A DNA stretch of 64,000 nucleotides from positions 17,198,180 to 17,262,179 of the forward strand of contig NC_133476.1 in NCBI RefSeq assembly GCF_025370935.1. The letters are read 5' to 3'. Source of the DNA: Choristoneura fumiferana (Eukaryota; Arthropoda; Insecta; Lepidoptera; Tortricidae). The position numbers and the translations under genes were made by a program. The notes under the pieces are model-generated. The model was not told the origin of the DNA. It searched no databases and was given only the letters and a program-made list of their open reading frames with translations. Below are positions 31,401 through 39,830 of the stretch, in pieces. Positions within the stretch are counted from its first letter, which is position 1, and the number at the start of each line of letters is the position of its first letter.

Positions 31401-33961
31401 TTTTTTTTTAAATTCAAAGTCAGTGTTAAAATACCTGAATATTCAATTTAGGCTATAAAAATAACTTGTGCACCCCCCACCCCCCCTAAAAATAACCCTA
31501 GATCCGCCACTGCTCTGATTACGTTGGGGTTGACATGCAAATAAAATCGTATACAAGATGCGTTATTGCAATGCCGTAAAGCGAACAAAATCGAAGTGGT
31601 TTGTCAAAGGGCGCATATACCTACCTAATACGACATGTACAAATTTTCATTCATTTCATATTTAGTGATCAACAAAGAGTCATTGTATTGTGTGAAGGTT
31701 TTGTTTAAGTACGAGTTTATAAGGAGGAATACAAGTACATATCAAAAGTACAAACTGAAACATAGATGCACCAGAAAAAGAGACCAGCGCTGGGAATCGA
31801 AAAGCGCTGGGTCCTCAGCATTCCGTGCTGCGTGCTATACCGCTAGTCTGTAAAAGCGAGGACAGGTAAATGAAGCGTTTCTATTGGTTCATGAATAATA
31901 TATTCCTCGCAACACACCCTCGCACATCTCTGGTGGAAACACAGCTTAATGTAAGCAGCGTTTGTCGCAAAAATATAAACAGATGAATTATTTAAAATAA
32001 AACAGGATCCGCGATATCAGGAGATAAATAATCCCCTGGATTCAGCTCGGCTGAGGCGTTTTACGTGGACTTAGTTGATACAAAGACAATATGACTAAGC
32101 CCTAGCGAGCCTTATTAAATACTTACTGCTACATTTATTCATAAGGCACTATAGCGTCCTCTGGATGGTTTGGTAGAACCATAGTTACGTGATGTGGATA
32201 CACTGCAACGTACTACCTACATTTGGAATCTAAATACAGAGACCGTAAGGTAGACGACACCCTGCTGTCATCTCTATTGCTAATGACATAAGATTAAAGA
32301 TGTTAACTATTGGGGCAGCGACGAGCACTCGTACGTTTATATTACTATATTTTTGTTTGTAGCTAGTAAAGCAATAATATATTTTTTACCCGTATTAAAT
32401 TATCCCATACACTAATGTGGATGTTTTAACTTTAACCCGGCCTTTGGCCCGAAAATATTTTCTTTTAATTTATTATTTAAGTATAAGTAGTTTGACCATG
32501 GATTTTTAGCGAACCCACTCGCGATATATTTTTTAACGGACTAAACTTGACATACCTACATAAAAAACTTTTCATCCATTAAACGGGCTAAAATCCTCTT
32601 TAAATTCGGATCTTAGACTAGTAAACATTATTGGGGGCAACAGCTTGCATAACTTAATTCAAGACTACCTTTTTTTTGTAGATTTTTAGACTAAAAGGTA
32701 ACAACTTTAGGCTTAAATTGTGTGGCTGCCGTCACCCATTACAGGGATAAGCTTACGCTACAAAAGGCTGGAGCTGGCGCTTTTGCTAATTACAGAAGCG
32801 CTTATAATCGCTTATGAGTGGCTCTTCAAGGACCCTGTTGTCGCTGCTGACAGCCTTATCTTAGAGTAGCAGATTAATTAGTTGAAATAAAAATTGATAT
32901 CCTTTAGGATGCTTTAGTCCCTCATACTATAGAAGGACTATAATACGAAGTGCAAAATTCGAACTTCGTATTGTGCCGCCCTACTGACGCTTATTTTTTT
33001 TTACTCGACTGGATGGCAAACGAGCAAGTGGGTCTCCTGATGGTAAGAGATCACCACCACCCATAGACACCTGCAACACCAGGGGGATTGCAGACGCGTT
33101 GCCAATCTGGAGGCCTAAGATGGGATACCTCAAGTGCCAGTAATTTCACCGGCTGTCTTACTCTCCACGCCGAAACACAACAGTGATAACACTGCTGCTT
33201 CACGGCAGGATTAGCGAGCAATATGGTGGTAGCAATCCGGGGGTCCTACCACCTGCTTATTATTTAACACGAGAGTGAGAGGGACAGTACGTTACGAACT
33301 TTGATTTTCGAATTTGTAGTAACCCCTCTGAACTCGTAGTTTCGCCATGTAAAGTCAGCTACAGAAGTAAATGAGTAACTGTGGTGCTTAAAATTACCTA
33401 AACACTCTCATATTCTCTTGACAGTAGGTAGAGTCGTGAATTTATCATTTTGTGCACCGTAACCGCTCATCCATTTCTGCTGCTGACATCTGCATCTTAG
33501 TTCAGATAACTCTTAATCTTACTAGAAAGCTGCAATTTGGTATAGGCGTACGATAAAAACAACGTAAATTTTTTGTCAAGTTAATGAGTCAAAGCTAGGT
33601 AGGGATCTACCAAAGCCAGTACCAAAGCTAATAGGTGTTTGGTTTTCTCAACATTTTTTTTGTTTAAGTTTTTCTCTAACATCCATTGCAACGATCTAGT
33701 ACCTATAGAGAAAACGACCGACAAAGCGCAGCACTGAAACTTTACCTTTCCTTCTAGTTCTGCAAAAACTTCCGCGTGGGCGAGCGGTGCTGTGAGTTCG
33801 AGTGCCTCGACCCTCCTGGTGAAGACAAGAGGTACCGCGAGCGACAGCGACTGCGGGCCCTCATCCTAGCTGGCAACTCCTCAGCCCACCACATCACACC
33901 TTCCCATGAGCTGAAATACGGGATATCACTGCTAGCTGTGGCAGTCGCCAGGCTCGTTTGA
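22438..33961 (+). CDS. VWC-domain protein, last two exons (5' part missing)
   Basis: Two exons join in frame: 22438-22586 (acceptor TTTCCAG, donor GTAAGT, phase 2 in, phase 0 out) and 33758-33961 (acceptor CTTCTAG, ending in TGA). The joined segment has a cysteine pattern of a von Willebrand factor type C domain: CVEEDCIDWEG, VCSLCVCYH, MWCKAIYCDPPY, then FCKNFRVGERCCEFECLD. A basic stretch (KRYRERQRLR), an NSS glycosylation-type site and a mildly hydrophobic end (YGISLLAVAVARLV) follow. VWC domains are extracellular and often bind BMP-type ligands. The end might be a weak GPI signal or short anchor (inference). DGCR2/IDD-like proteins are one possible relative, not shown here. Upstream exons, including any signal peptide, are not found in the window. 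The 11.2-kb intron is transposon-filled. Confidence 0.82.
22803..23811. other. Intronic DNA with faint repeat scraps
   Basis: No further exon is recognised. Positions 23079-23180 resemble the AACAAGTCnnGTGGTnT.. family of 44040-44170 and 53090-53180. Positions 23238-23262 carry TCAAGTGCGAGTCGGA of the GGGTTCCG family. Confidence 0.45.
23812..23985. mobile_element. MITE with GTACCATCAGCCAAA ends
   Basis: GTACCATCAGCCAAATAAGT at 23812 is inverted at the right end (ACATGTTTGGCTGATGGTAC, ending 23985), with GGTCTA pairing further in. Its last bases overlap the first bases of the next TIR element. Confidence 0.85.
24258..24391. mobile_element. GGGCTACTACGAA-type hairpin MITE, copy 1 (diverged)
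   Basis: The near-palindrome opens GGGGCTACTTACTACAAAAC with CGAAGTTCGTATG and closes CATACGAAGTTCGAGTTTTG then TTTCGTAGTC. A central AGTGACACTT-like region is replaced by TCACTCGCGTATTGAATGAG. Confidence 0.78.
24402..24530. mobile_element. GGGCTACTACGAA-type hairpin MITE, copy 2
   Basis: Opens GGGCTACTACGAAATTCGAA and closes GATTTTCGAATTCCGGAGTA then GGCCCT. The middle has CGTCCTTCTGACAC and GAGAGGGACGTTACG. It lies 10 bp from copy 1 in the same host element. Confidence 0.85.
25017..25916. repeat. Degenerate motif array and ACCGCTTTATTCG inverted pair
   Basis: Positions 25065-25180 repeat TTTTCGCCAAATTTCA, CCCAAACTAAT and GGTCAAATTAACAT-like words. CCCGAACGAATAAAGCGGTA at 25181-25200 is inverted at 25541-25559 (ACCGCTTTATTCGCCGAAC) and again at 28229-28248 (TACCGCTTTATTCGTTTGGG). 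The rest is plain AT-rich DNA. Confidence 0.55.
25917..26125 (+). mobile_element. tRNA-derived SINE, copy 3, 3'-truncated
   Basis: Carries the GCCGTGGTGGCCTAGTGGTT head and GGGTTCAAACCGC, but stops after CCCAATCCGCACTGGGCCC. The expected GGGACGTATATAGGCTGG end is missing, and the sequence switches directly into the transposase relic. Confidence 0.9.
26132..26570 (-). pseudogene. Broken transposase-like gene (DDE/RNase H-type, DUF7869-like)
   Basis: The minus strand reads YSDACKGQNRNKFIFALYQY, then VSGHSQSEGGAMHSCIERAK. After a frame change it continues with MTQQNFFDITKLVNNRKNWD. The SD.C.GQNRN and GH...E...HS.IE motifs recall a transposase-derived family found across arthropods. I place it by motif memory, so the family name is tentative. 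At least one frameshift lies near 26355. Both sides are cut: by the truncated SINE on the left and the 672-bp inverted-repeat element on the right. Confidence 0.68.
26581..27252. mobile_element. 672-bp element with about 72-bp inverted arms
   Basis: The left arm (26581-26655; TGTAAGCGAAGTCTGATTCT and TGAATGGTAATCTGAAATAT) is inverted at 27183-27252. Another direct copy of ATGGTAATCTGAAATATA follows at 27265. The inside holds a copy of the GGCCAAGAGCGTGTC family (26717-27090). Because it abuts the broken transposase, it may be a derivative of the same family (inference). Confidence 0.85.
27523..27659. mobile_element. GGGCTACTACGAA-type hairpin MITE, copy 3
   Basis: Opens GGGCCTGTATTACGAAGTGC with AAAATTCGAACCTCG and closes CGAACTTCGATTTTCGAATT then TCGTAGTACCCCC. 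The middle has CCGTCCCGCTGTCGC and GAGAGGGACGGAACGA. Confidence 0.82.
27660..28254. other. Intronic AT-rich DNA, no feature recognised
   Basis: No repeat landmark or exon is seen until the ACCGCTTTATTCG motif at 28229. Confidence 0.4.
28255..28900. repeat. Array-core-array element, core subtype 2, split by a LINE tail
   Basis: The left array (28255-28345) has GGCTAATATTATTTTCCAAA-type words. The core (28385-28510) has two copies of GTAGGTTAGGTTAGAACTGC then GTCCCCACAGAAACGAACTG, the reverse complement of 11927-12100. A retroelement tail follows at 28508-28648 (GATAAGGCCGCCTATTGCTC, GTACAATAAAGAGTCTTTGT, then TATTG repeats). The right array (28650-28890) has inverted words such as AATAATTTGGCAA and GCCAAATGATAATTTG. 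Confidence 0.65.
28915..29069. repeat. CACGAA minisatellite, one-armed foldback remnant
   Basis: Begins GGCGCTAGTATTATTTCACG, the exact reverse complement of the foldback's right tip at 16331-16350. About ten TTATCACGAA units follow. The inner block and opposite arm are missing. Confidence 0.85.
29235..29400 (+). repeat. Retroelement 3'-tail-like fragment
   Basis: TACTGTAGTTTTTAAGTATT, TTTTTGCGGCGCATTCTTCT and AAAGCGCTGGTAGTTTAAA match 13900-14035 and 6220-6290. Confidence 0.6.
29407..29645 (+). mobile_element. Second tRNA-derived SINE family, full-length copy
   Basis: The tRNA-like head has GATGGCCTAGTGGTTAGAGA (A-box-like) and GGTCCCGGGTTCGATTCCCG (B box). A body with CGAATGTTTGTTCTCGGGTC follows, and the end is TTTATCCGTTGCTTAGTACC, AGCTTACTTTGGGA, TGATATTTATTTATTTA. 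Other copies are at 62745-62866 (tail only) and 62945-63207 (minus). Confidence 0.9.
29646..30385. other. Intronic DNA without recognised feature
   Basis: AT-rich, no exon. The last 40 bases (TTTACCATACAATATATATA) resemble the end of the 89-bp unit, so the minisatellite's founding copy may start here. Confidence 0.4.
30386..31115. repeat. 89-bp minisatellite, interrupted by a retroelement
   Basis: GGAGTTACAGCAGGGTGTCA starts at 30475, 30564, 30653, 30963 and 31052; a diverged unit starts at 30386. Spacing is exactly 89 bp except across the insertion (30726-30960). The unit also carries GACATTATAATGTCGA, a short palindrome. A lone inverted piece (ACACCCTGCTGTCATCTCTA) is near 32259. Confidence 0.93.
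30726..30960 (+). mobile_element. Poly(A) short retroelement (GCAAGTGGGTCTCC family), intact 3' end
   Basis: Starts GCTCGCTAATCCTGCCGTGA, contains GTTTCGGCGTGGAGAGTAAG and TGTTGCAGATGTTTATGGGC, and ends TCAAATAAAAA plus a long A-run. It sits inside unit 4 of the 89-bp array and replaces about 12 bases of the unit. Other copies: 32993-33256 and 46500-46800 (both minus), with scraps at 7306 and 8190. Confidence 0.88.
31116..31744. other. Intronic DNA, no recognised feature
   Basis: Contains a C-rich string near 31470-31490 followed by CCTAGATCCGCCACTGC, probably a transposon scrap. Nothing else is supported. Confidence 0.4.
31745..31960 (-). repeat. Third SINE-like family fragment plus half of a hairpin MITE
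   Basis: Positions 31745-31858 are a diverged minus copy of the GCGCTGGTCTCTTTTTC family (AGAGACCAGCGCTGGGAATC; see 39608 and 42888). Positions 31860-31960 (AAGCGTTTCTATTGGTTCAT, CTCGCACATCTCTGGTGGAA) match one arm of the hairpin at 58837-59028. Confidence 0.65.
31961..32934. other. Intronic DNA, no exon recognised
   Basis: Only the inverted 89-bp-unit scrap near 32255-32290 stands out. Confidence 0.4.
32935..33325. mobile_element. GGGCTACTACGAA-type hairpin MITE, copy 4, split by retroelement
   Basis: Left half 32935-32992 (TAATACGAAGTGCAAAATTC, GAACTTCGTATTGTGCCG) and right half 33257-33325 (GAGAGGGACAGTACGTTACG, TTGATTTTCGAATTTGTAGT) pair with each other across the insertion. Confidence 0.85.
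32993..33256 (-). mobile_element. Poly(A) short retroelement, minus copy inside a MITE
   Basis: A T-run, ACTCGACTGGATGGCAAACG, then AGCAAGTGGGTCTCCTGATG on to TTAGCGAGCAATATGG. GCTTATT occurs just before the T-run and again after the far end, a likely 7-bp target-site duplication. Confidence 0.87.
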
Positions 33962-34440
33962 AACGTGGAATTCCTTTAATAAAAATGGACAATGCTTCTG
34001 AGTTACTGAAAGAAGACGGCGCAAGATCTTACATGTTACAAGCTAAGAGCCATAAGTCCTTTGGCATTACCTCATACAGAGCCGCAGTTGGGTGGATTAT
34101 GCGAAACTGCTGTCTGATGCATCAAAAGATGAGTGTGAGAAAATACTTCAGTAACGTTTATAAAATGTCAGGGTCAGGTGCCATTTGTCAAGATAACCCC
34201 CCGTTGTCAAACAGACTGTTGGGAACCAGAGTTAGCTGTTGTAAGGAGACGTGGAAGATATTTTTAAGAAAGTAAGGAGGACGGTTTAACACTGCTAATG
34301 CCTTTTCTTGTGTAAGGAATTTCTTTCTAAGGCCCTATGGCAAAGTGGTAAAGTACCATAGTGGTAACAATTCGTCTGAATTGTGAAGATTTTGTGAGAA
34401 TTAATTGTACGAATGATTATGTTTCAAAATTTCGACAGCT
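33962..34440 (+). other. Probable 3'UTR of the VWC-domain gene
   Basis: The sequence downstream of the stop lacks repeat landmarks. An AATAAA occurs at about 33976, very close to the stop, so the UTR may be short or a later signal may be used. The open frame reaching 34275 overlaps the stop in another frame, has no ATG at its 5' end and no recognised domain. Confidence 0.35.
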
Positions 34441-34966
34441 AGTTTCCATTGAAGCATTGTTTTACTTTTTCAAACAGTAAAAATAGAAACAATAAAGAAC
34501 TGTATTGCAGAAAAATGCTAAACGAAAATCTAGCGCGGTAAAAGGAATTATGTGGGTGTGAAACATTTGAATAGGAAAAGAATATCTTCGGTAACTCTGC
34601 CGGGGTGGGGATTGCATAAACTGTATGGAAATGAATGTTAAAACTGGAACTGCTGATGTTTACATTTTCTTGTTGCATTCTCCGTACAGCGAAAGTGATC
34701 AAATAACAATTCTTTATTTTAGACGATAAAGAGTCAAACACACTGGTGAACTGCTGAAAATGCCTATATTTTTCATCAAAGCTCTTGCTGAAAGTGTTTG
34801 AAATAAGCAAATTTCAAACACTTTACGATCAGTTTGTGAAAGGGGCCTCATTGAAATATTTTCTACTCTTTACTTACTATCGTCTTCTTCTTCTTACTCG
34901 TAATAGTGGCTGTACTTAAATGAGCTACACCGCCTACACCATTGCCTTAAAATGCATTTACCACCA
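34441..34966. other. Intergenic DNA, nothing recognised
   Basis: A 123-residue minus-strand open frame (34810-34439) has AT-driven composition and no motif; I do not call it a gene. Confidence 0.4.
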
Positions 34967-35686
34967 GGGGCCTATTTCACTACGCTGACAGGTGCGACCA
35001 CTACTTTCAAAAAACCATTTTGAAATACGGGTACCTATGCTAATCACGAAACACTACAATAGGGATGTTGACACCATTAAAAAATAATTTGCAGACACGA
35101 CTCCAGTAAAAAAACGCTTTATTTTAGCCCTGAAACCAGATTAATTTTCGATTAACTGCAAAATTAGATTTTTGTTGCTTTAAGACAAATAAATACTTAG
35201 TTAGTTGATTGAGTTGGCGAACAAGTGACGTCATATATGTTGCTATTTCCATTCAAACTCTATGGGAGAGTTGTGTTTTGACAGCTCATAAAAAGTACGT
35301 CAGTTGATTGGTGGTGTCAACATCCCTATTGTAACGCCAACCTGACAGATGTAATCTCATGTCAAGACTTAGGTGCCGACAAATCTACAAATAGGTAAAT
35401 GTCAAGGAAAAAGATTTTTTTGTTTTACTTACAACGTAATTATCATTAAAATATTAAGATACCTAAAATAATAGATTGACACTCGACATTATTATGTTAC
35501 TAACAAGTGTTACGTTGGTGAAATAGTTGCCAGGAAGTACCTACAGTAATAATTACATGTCACCAATGCTCTATTCCTCGAAGTCACAAGTTACAATTTA
35601 CAAGCGGTAGTCTTTGTTTAAAAAGTATGCATTGAAAAGAGATTATCACTTGTAAATTGTAATTTGTAGCTTCGTGAAATAGGGCA
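34967..35686. mobile_element. Putative element with GGGGCCTATTTCAC ends
   Basis: GGGGCCTATTTCACTACG at 34967 is matched by inverted CTTCGTGAAATAGGGC at the right (35670-35685). Another GTTACGTTGGTGAAATAG lies at 35510. It contains the MITE at 35056-35332. Boundaries are uncertain because several similar ends are present. Confidence 0.55.
35056..35332. mobile_element. 277-bp MITE with ACAATAGGGATGTTGACACCA ends
   Basis: The 21-bp end (ACAATAGGGATGTTGACACC plus one more base) at 35056-35076 is exactly inverted at 35312-35332. No coding sequence. Confidence 0.9.
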
Positions 35687-36701
35687 CAAGTCGTCAAAAA
35701 TATCACGGTGCCAGTACCTATAAGGTTTGTGTAGATGATTATGCCCTCGGCTCGGCAGTACAATGCCGCATTGCGATTGTCAAAAATCATAAAAAGTGAG
35801 AGACATTCTTTAACTTCGAATTGCTCACTAAACTTTTTAAATATGTAGAATCTGGCTTTTGACAATGATACACTCAACTCCTGAGAGAAATAACCCCTTT
35901 TACAATCAAGATCGCACTGGGGGGGTTATTATTACAAGCTTTTATTTACTGCAGCATAAAATCAGCGCTTTCATTCCGTACCACAGGATCACCTACTAAG
36001 CAGCTAGCCCTTTCAACTCTAAGCAATAAGTCATTATACCTAGTGCCATCCGCGAAGACGCGTGATTTTGTCAAAATTAGACATTAATGACATTGTAATA
36101 AGAACCACGGCACGCGTCATCGTGAATGACTCTACCTATACTTGGTTTATATGTCGGATAAGCTTTCCTCTTTTCTCTACAGCTTACTTTAAAATAATCA
36201 ATATTAAAGTAAAACGTAGGTACTACAGAAGAAGACATCACAGCTATGGCCTCGATACAACTTTATTCTTCAAGTAATCACGCAGCGTAAACCCTCAGTA
36301 GAGATAGAGACCTGGCAGAGGTACGATATCGCAATAAAATTTAACTACCCTCGTGCGCAGACCTCAAACGTATCGTAAACTGATAGTTTATGCTCCTAAA
36401 ACTTATCATTGTTCGTTGGCAAACCTTTACATTTTTATTTGAATTGTGCAGTCATAGTGAATATTGTCTTTAAAATAAATAAATTTGCTTAGTTTGGGAC
36501 ACAATTTTTTTTTTAAATAATTCAACATAGGTAATACAAAATTGGGAATTAAAACGAATGACGTTAAACTCGACAATATCTTCTATTGAAATATAACTTA
36601 GCATGATTTTAAAATGAATTGATGAAAAGTTAAAAGCGTGATTTTCTATAAATTTAAAACTATCAATACCTTAATTCATTGTTTTTAAATATAATAATAA
36701 T
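35687..36701. other. Intergenic AT-rich DNA, no gene recognised
   Basis: Short open frames only. Positions 36560-36700 become strongly AT-rich approaching the minisatellite. Confidence 0.4.
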
Positions 36702-36941
36702 TAATTACTAATCGCGTGTGAGCAAAGTAATTGTTTATAATTAATTGGTAATCGCGTGTGAGTAAAGTAATTTTGTATAATTAATTAGTAATCTCGTGTG
36801 AGCAAAGTAATTGTTTATAATTAATTGGTAATCGCGTGTGAGTAAAGTAATTGCGTATAATTAATTAGTAATCTCGTGTGAGCAAAGTAATTGTTTATAA
36901 TTAACTAGTAACGGCGTGTGAGCAAAGTAATTGTTAATAAA
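36702..36941. repeat. 40-bp minisatellite with 80-bp higher-order pattern
   Basis: The CGTGTGAG boundary recurs every 40 bp (units ending at 36720, 36760, 36800, 36840, 36880, 36920). Units alternate between type A (GAGCAAAGTAATTGTTTATA, TTGGTAATCGCGTGT) and type B (GAGTAAAGTAATTTTGTATA, TTAGTAATCTCGTGT), giving an 80-bp dimer. The word GTGAGCAAAGTAATT matches the reverse complement of the PLE landmark TTACTTTGCTCACCCGCG. Just right, CTCCGCAAAGTAC is the other PLE terminal word. Confidence 0.92.
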
Positions 36942-37117
36942 TAATTAATACGGATCTCCGCAAAGTACCAGAATTAATAAATTATCAACTAGGCATGTGT
37001 AATTGTGTAAATGTCTCTCTGTCGCTCTCAAAATCAAAGATTAACTCTACTGGGACTGGCCACCACAGGCGGACGCTACGCTAACCTTATATTTACAAAA
37101 GCTAGAATGAACACAAG

Positions 37118-37813
37118 TTTAAGAGCGTGTATACCTGCTGAGCTGGCAACGTTGCATTTTTGTTAGTTTTTTCTCGATTATTCCGTAAAAATTTAATGAA
37201 AATTAAAAATGTTGTCTGATAGAACACTTCTTAATATATATATAAGTTAATGTGTCTACTCCAATTATTATTCGCTATAGACTTTTATTTAAAAAAGCCG
37301 TGGTGGCCTAGTGGTTTGACCTATCGCCTCTTAAACAGAGGGTCGTGGGTTCAAACCCCGGCTCGCACCTCTGAGTTTTTCCAAATTCATGATGTGCGGA
37401 ATTACATTTGAAATTTACCACGAGCTTTGCGGTGAAGGAAAACATCGTGAGGAAACCTGCACAAACCTGCGAAGCAATTCAATGGTGCGTGTGAAGTTCC
37501 CAATCCGCACTGGGCCCGCGTGGGAACTATAGCCCAAGCCCTCTTGTTCTGAGAGGAGGCCTGTGCCCAGCAGTGGGACGTATATAGGCTGGGATGATGG
37601 GGGATGATGAACAACCGTTTATTAACATTAATTCGTTTGTAAAGAATGTAAAAGTCTATAATGAATAATTATTGGAGTAGACACATTAACTTATATATTA
37701 AGAAGTGTTCTATCAGACAACATTTTTATTTTTTATTAAATTTTTATGGAATAATCGAGAAAAACTAACAAAAACGCAACGATGCCAGCTCAGCAGGTAT
37801 AAACGCTCTTAAA
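37118..37813. mobile_element. MITE with about 165-bp inverted arms, interrupted by a SINE
   Basis: The left arm (37118-37287; GTATACCTGCTGAGCTGGCA, GTTGTCTGATAGAACACTTC) is inverted at 37650-37813 with about 90% visible identity. The arms alone would form a hairpin of more than 150 bp. A full SINE (37297-37608) lies in the loop. Confidence 0.93.
37297..37608 (+). mobile_element. tRNA-derived SINE, full-length copy 4
   Basis: GCCGTGGTGGCCTAGTGGTT head, GGGTTCAAACCCCGGCTCGC, and GGGACGTATATAGGCTGGGA end with ATGATGGGGGATGATGA tail. Inserted in the loop of the hairpin element. Confidence 0.92.
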
Positions 37814-38280
37814 ATAATACTTATCCACTAGAATTGTCCGCATATTAAGTTTCGACTTCGTCAGTTTCCGTTGTACCTATATATCAGTATAAAAAATAGA
37901 TTAAAAAGTGAACTTTTACTTTTTCTGGTCAGCGCACCTATGTAGAAACAGCATCAGAAATCCCTGTATTCCTTCTACTTAACCTATAACCTACCTTTAC
38001 CCCTATCAGAGTATACCCTAACCGCACCTCGAGAATTTAATACTGCGTGTGAAGCTATAAATAAACTTTGCTACGTTGAATGCTCTCAGGTTTAGGCTGA
38101 CAGGTAAATGGCGGTGAGTGATGGAAGATTTAGGTACGCGTCGGAATATTTTCTTGCCTGATTAAAATGATAGAGGGCGCGGCAGGGTTTTTAGATTCGA
38201 TTTTGATATGCAGTGTTTATTGTTTTGAAATTATTTATTGAATCTAGCGTTCCGATTTCCATTATTAATGAACTAAAAAA

Positions 38281-38945
38281 AACGACCAATTGCGAGTCGG
38301 ACTCGCGCTCGAAGGGTTCCGTGCCATTATCTATACAACATTAGACATTAACAACAAAAACACGTTTGTTATATGGGTGCCACCCTTAAATATTTATTTT
38401 ATTTTAATTTAATTTTTTTTTTGTAATTTATACAATTTATTTACTAAAATAAAATAATACTAATAAGAATAAGACAAAGAAAACTTACCTAAGAAATTAT
38501 TTATTTTAAAATTGAATATACGACTAAATATTCTATTAATATTTCAACCCTCTAGACCAGTTGCCGTTATTAATATCGAGGAAAAAAAATGGCAAAAAAA
38601 TCATGTTTGTTGTATGTGAGCCCCCCTTAAATATTTATTTTATTCTGTTTTTAGTATTTTTTGTTACAGCGGCAACAGAGATACATCATTTGTAAAAAAA
38701 TCAACTGTCTAGCTATCACGTTCATGAGATACAGCCTGGTGACTCATGGATAGACACACGGACGGACATCGGAGTCTTAGAAATAGGGTCCCGTTTTTAC
38801 CCTTTGGGTACGGAACCCTAACAATATATGTACTTTGCTCACCCGCGACCTTACAATAGCTACGTCTATACAACAAATGTGTGTTCATATAGCTCCTCCA
38901 CCTCCACACTGTAAGAACACACACACAAATCACACAAACTCGGGT
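38281..38945 (+). repeat. GGGTTCCG-family repeat followed by PLE scrap
   Basis: Positions 38281-38820 run from GCGAGTCGGACTCGCGCTCG to TTTGGGTACGGAACCCTAA, a diverged near full-length member. Positions 38824-38940 (TTTGCTCACCCGCGACCTTA, GCTCCTCCACCTCCACACTG) are a PLE terminal-region fragment. Confidence 0.7.
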
Positions 38946-39364
38946 CCCAAACTATGTCTGTACTAAGTTAATGTAAATCAGCTCAGCCGTTTTAGGCATA
39001 ATAGAATTGTAACATCTCACGATGATTGCATAATTAAAAATAGGTACTTATATACTATATTATTATTGGTTTTGAACAGTGTGAGTAAAGTTTTGGACCA
39101 ATTTTAAGTAATCACCGTCTGGTTAAATTTTTTGTTAATTTGAATTTTTAAATGTGACGTGCCCGATAGATGTAGAATAATATATGTCATACAAAAACAC
39201 TGATAAAGATACACACTATACATAAATACACACTACAACAATATACACACTAGTAAAATATATTTATTATTTAAAATTATATATAACGCGAACGCGATCG
39301 AGACGTATTTTGTAACCGAAAATTTAAACTAAGGGTACTGCGCTGCGCCCCCACTGCTCGAACA
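38946..39364. other. Intergenic DNA, nothing recognised
   Basis: A few ATACACAC-like words near 39210-39255. No gene or repeat family assigned. Confidence 0.4.
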
Positions 39365-39830
39365 CTATTTTCCAAAGCCTTGAAAGATAGAAAACCATAT
39401 CGAAAATACAAACTGAGACATGGATGCACAGAAAAACCAGAAAAAGAGACCAGCGCTGGGAATAGAACCCAGGTCCTCAGCAAGCGATAGAATGTGACGT
39501 CTCTCGATGAGAGCGAAAAACATAGATGTCGCTAGTGCTGCTGCATAAGTAGCGTAGTAGAAATAAGCAACCTGAGATATGTATGCATAGGAAAAATTCG
39601 TGTCTAAATTCCTGTCCAGCGGTGGTGTAGGGGTTATAGCACGCAGCACGGATTGCTGAGGACCTGGGTTCGATTCCCAGCGCTGGTCTCTTTTTCTGGT
39701 TTTTCTGTGCATCCATGTCTCAGTTTGTATTTTCGATATGGTTTCACGGGATACCCGTAAAAGTAACAAATTTGGAGTTGAAATAAAAAATACAAAAAGA
39801 CTCCAAATAACCAATCATAGAAAACCATAT
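39365..39830. mobile_element. Third SINE-like family: inverted pair with unique arm
   Basis: A minus copy (39395-39480, AGAGACCAGCGCTGGGAATA) faces a plus unit (39488-39735). The plus unit has a pol III-like head, GCGGTGGTGTAGGGGTTATA, and a perfect B box, GGGTTCGATTCCCAGCGCTG. It is followed by CACGGGATACCCGTAAAAGT and AACAAATTTGGAGTTGAAAT (39748-39790), which reappears inverted at 42610-42680 beside the second copy. Confidence 0.75.

Noticed and set aside
33958..34275. 105-residue open frame downstream of the VWC stop
   Set aside because: It has no ATG at its 5' end, overlaps the real stop codon in another frame, and has no domain. More likely 3'UTR.
34439..34810. 123-residue minus-strand open frame
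   Set aside because: Ser/Phe-rich composition expected of AT-rich noncoding DNA, with no motif and no splice context.
39608..39690. tRNA-like gene with GGGTTCGATTCCCAGCGC
   Set aside because: Duplicated at 42888 with the same long non-tRNA flanks. It belongs to a third SINE-like element.
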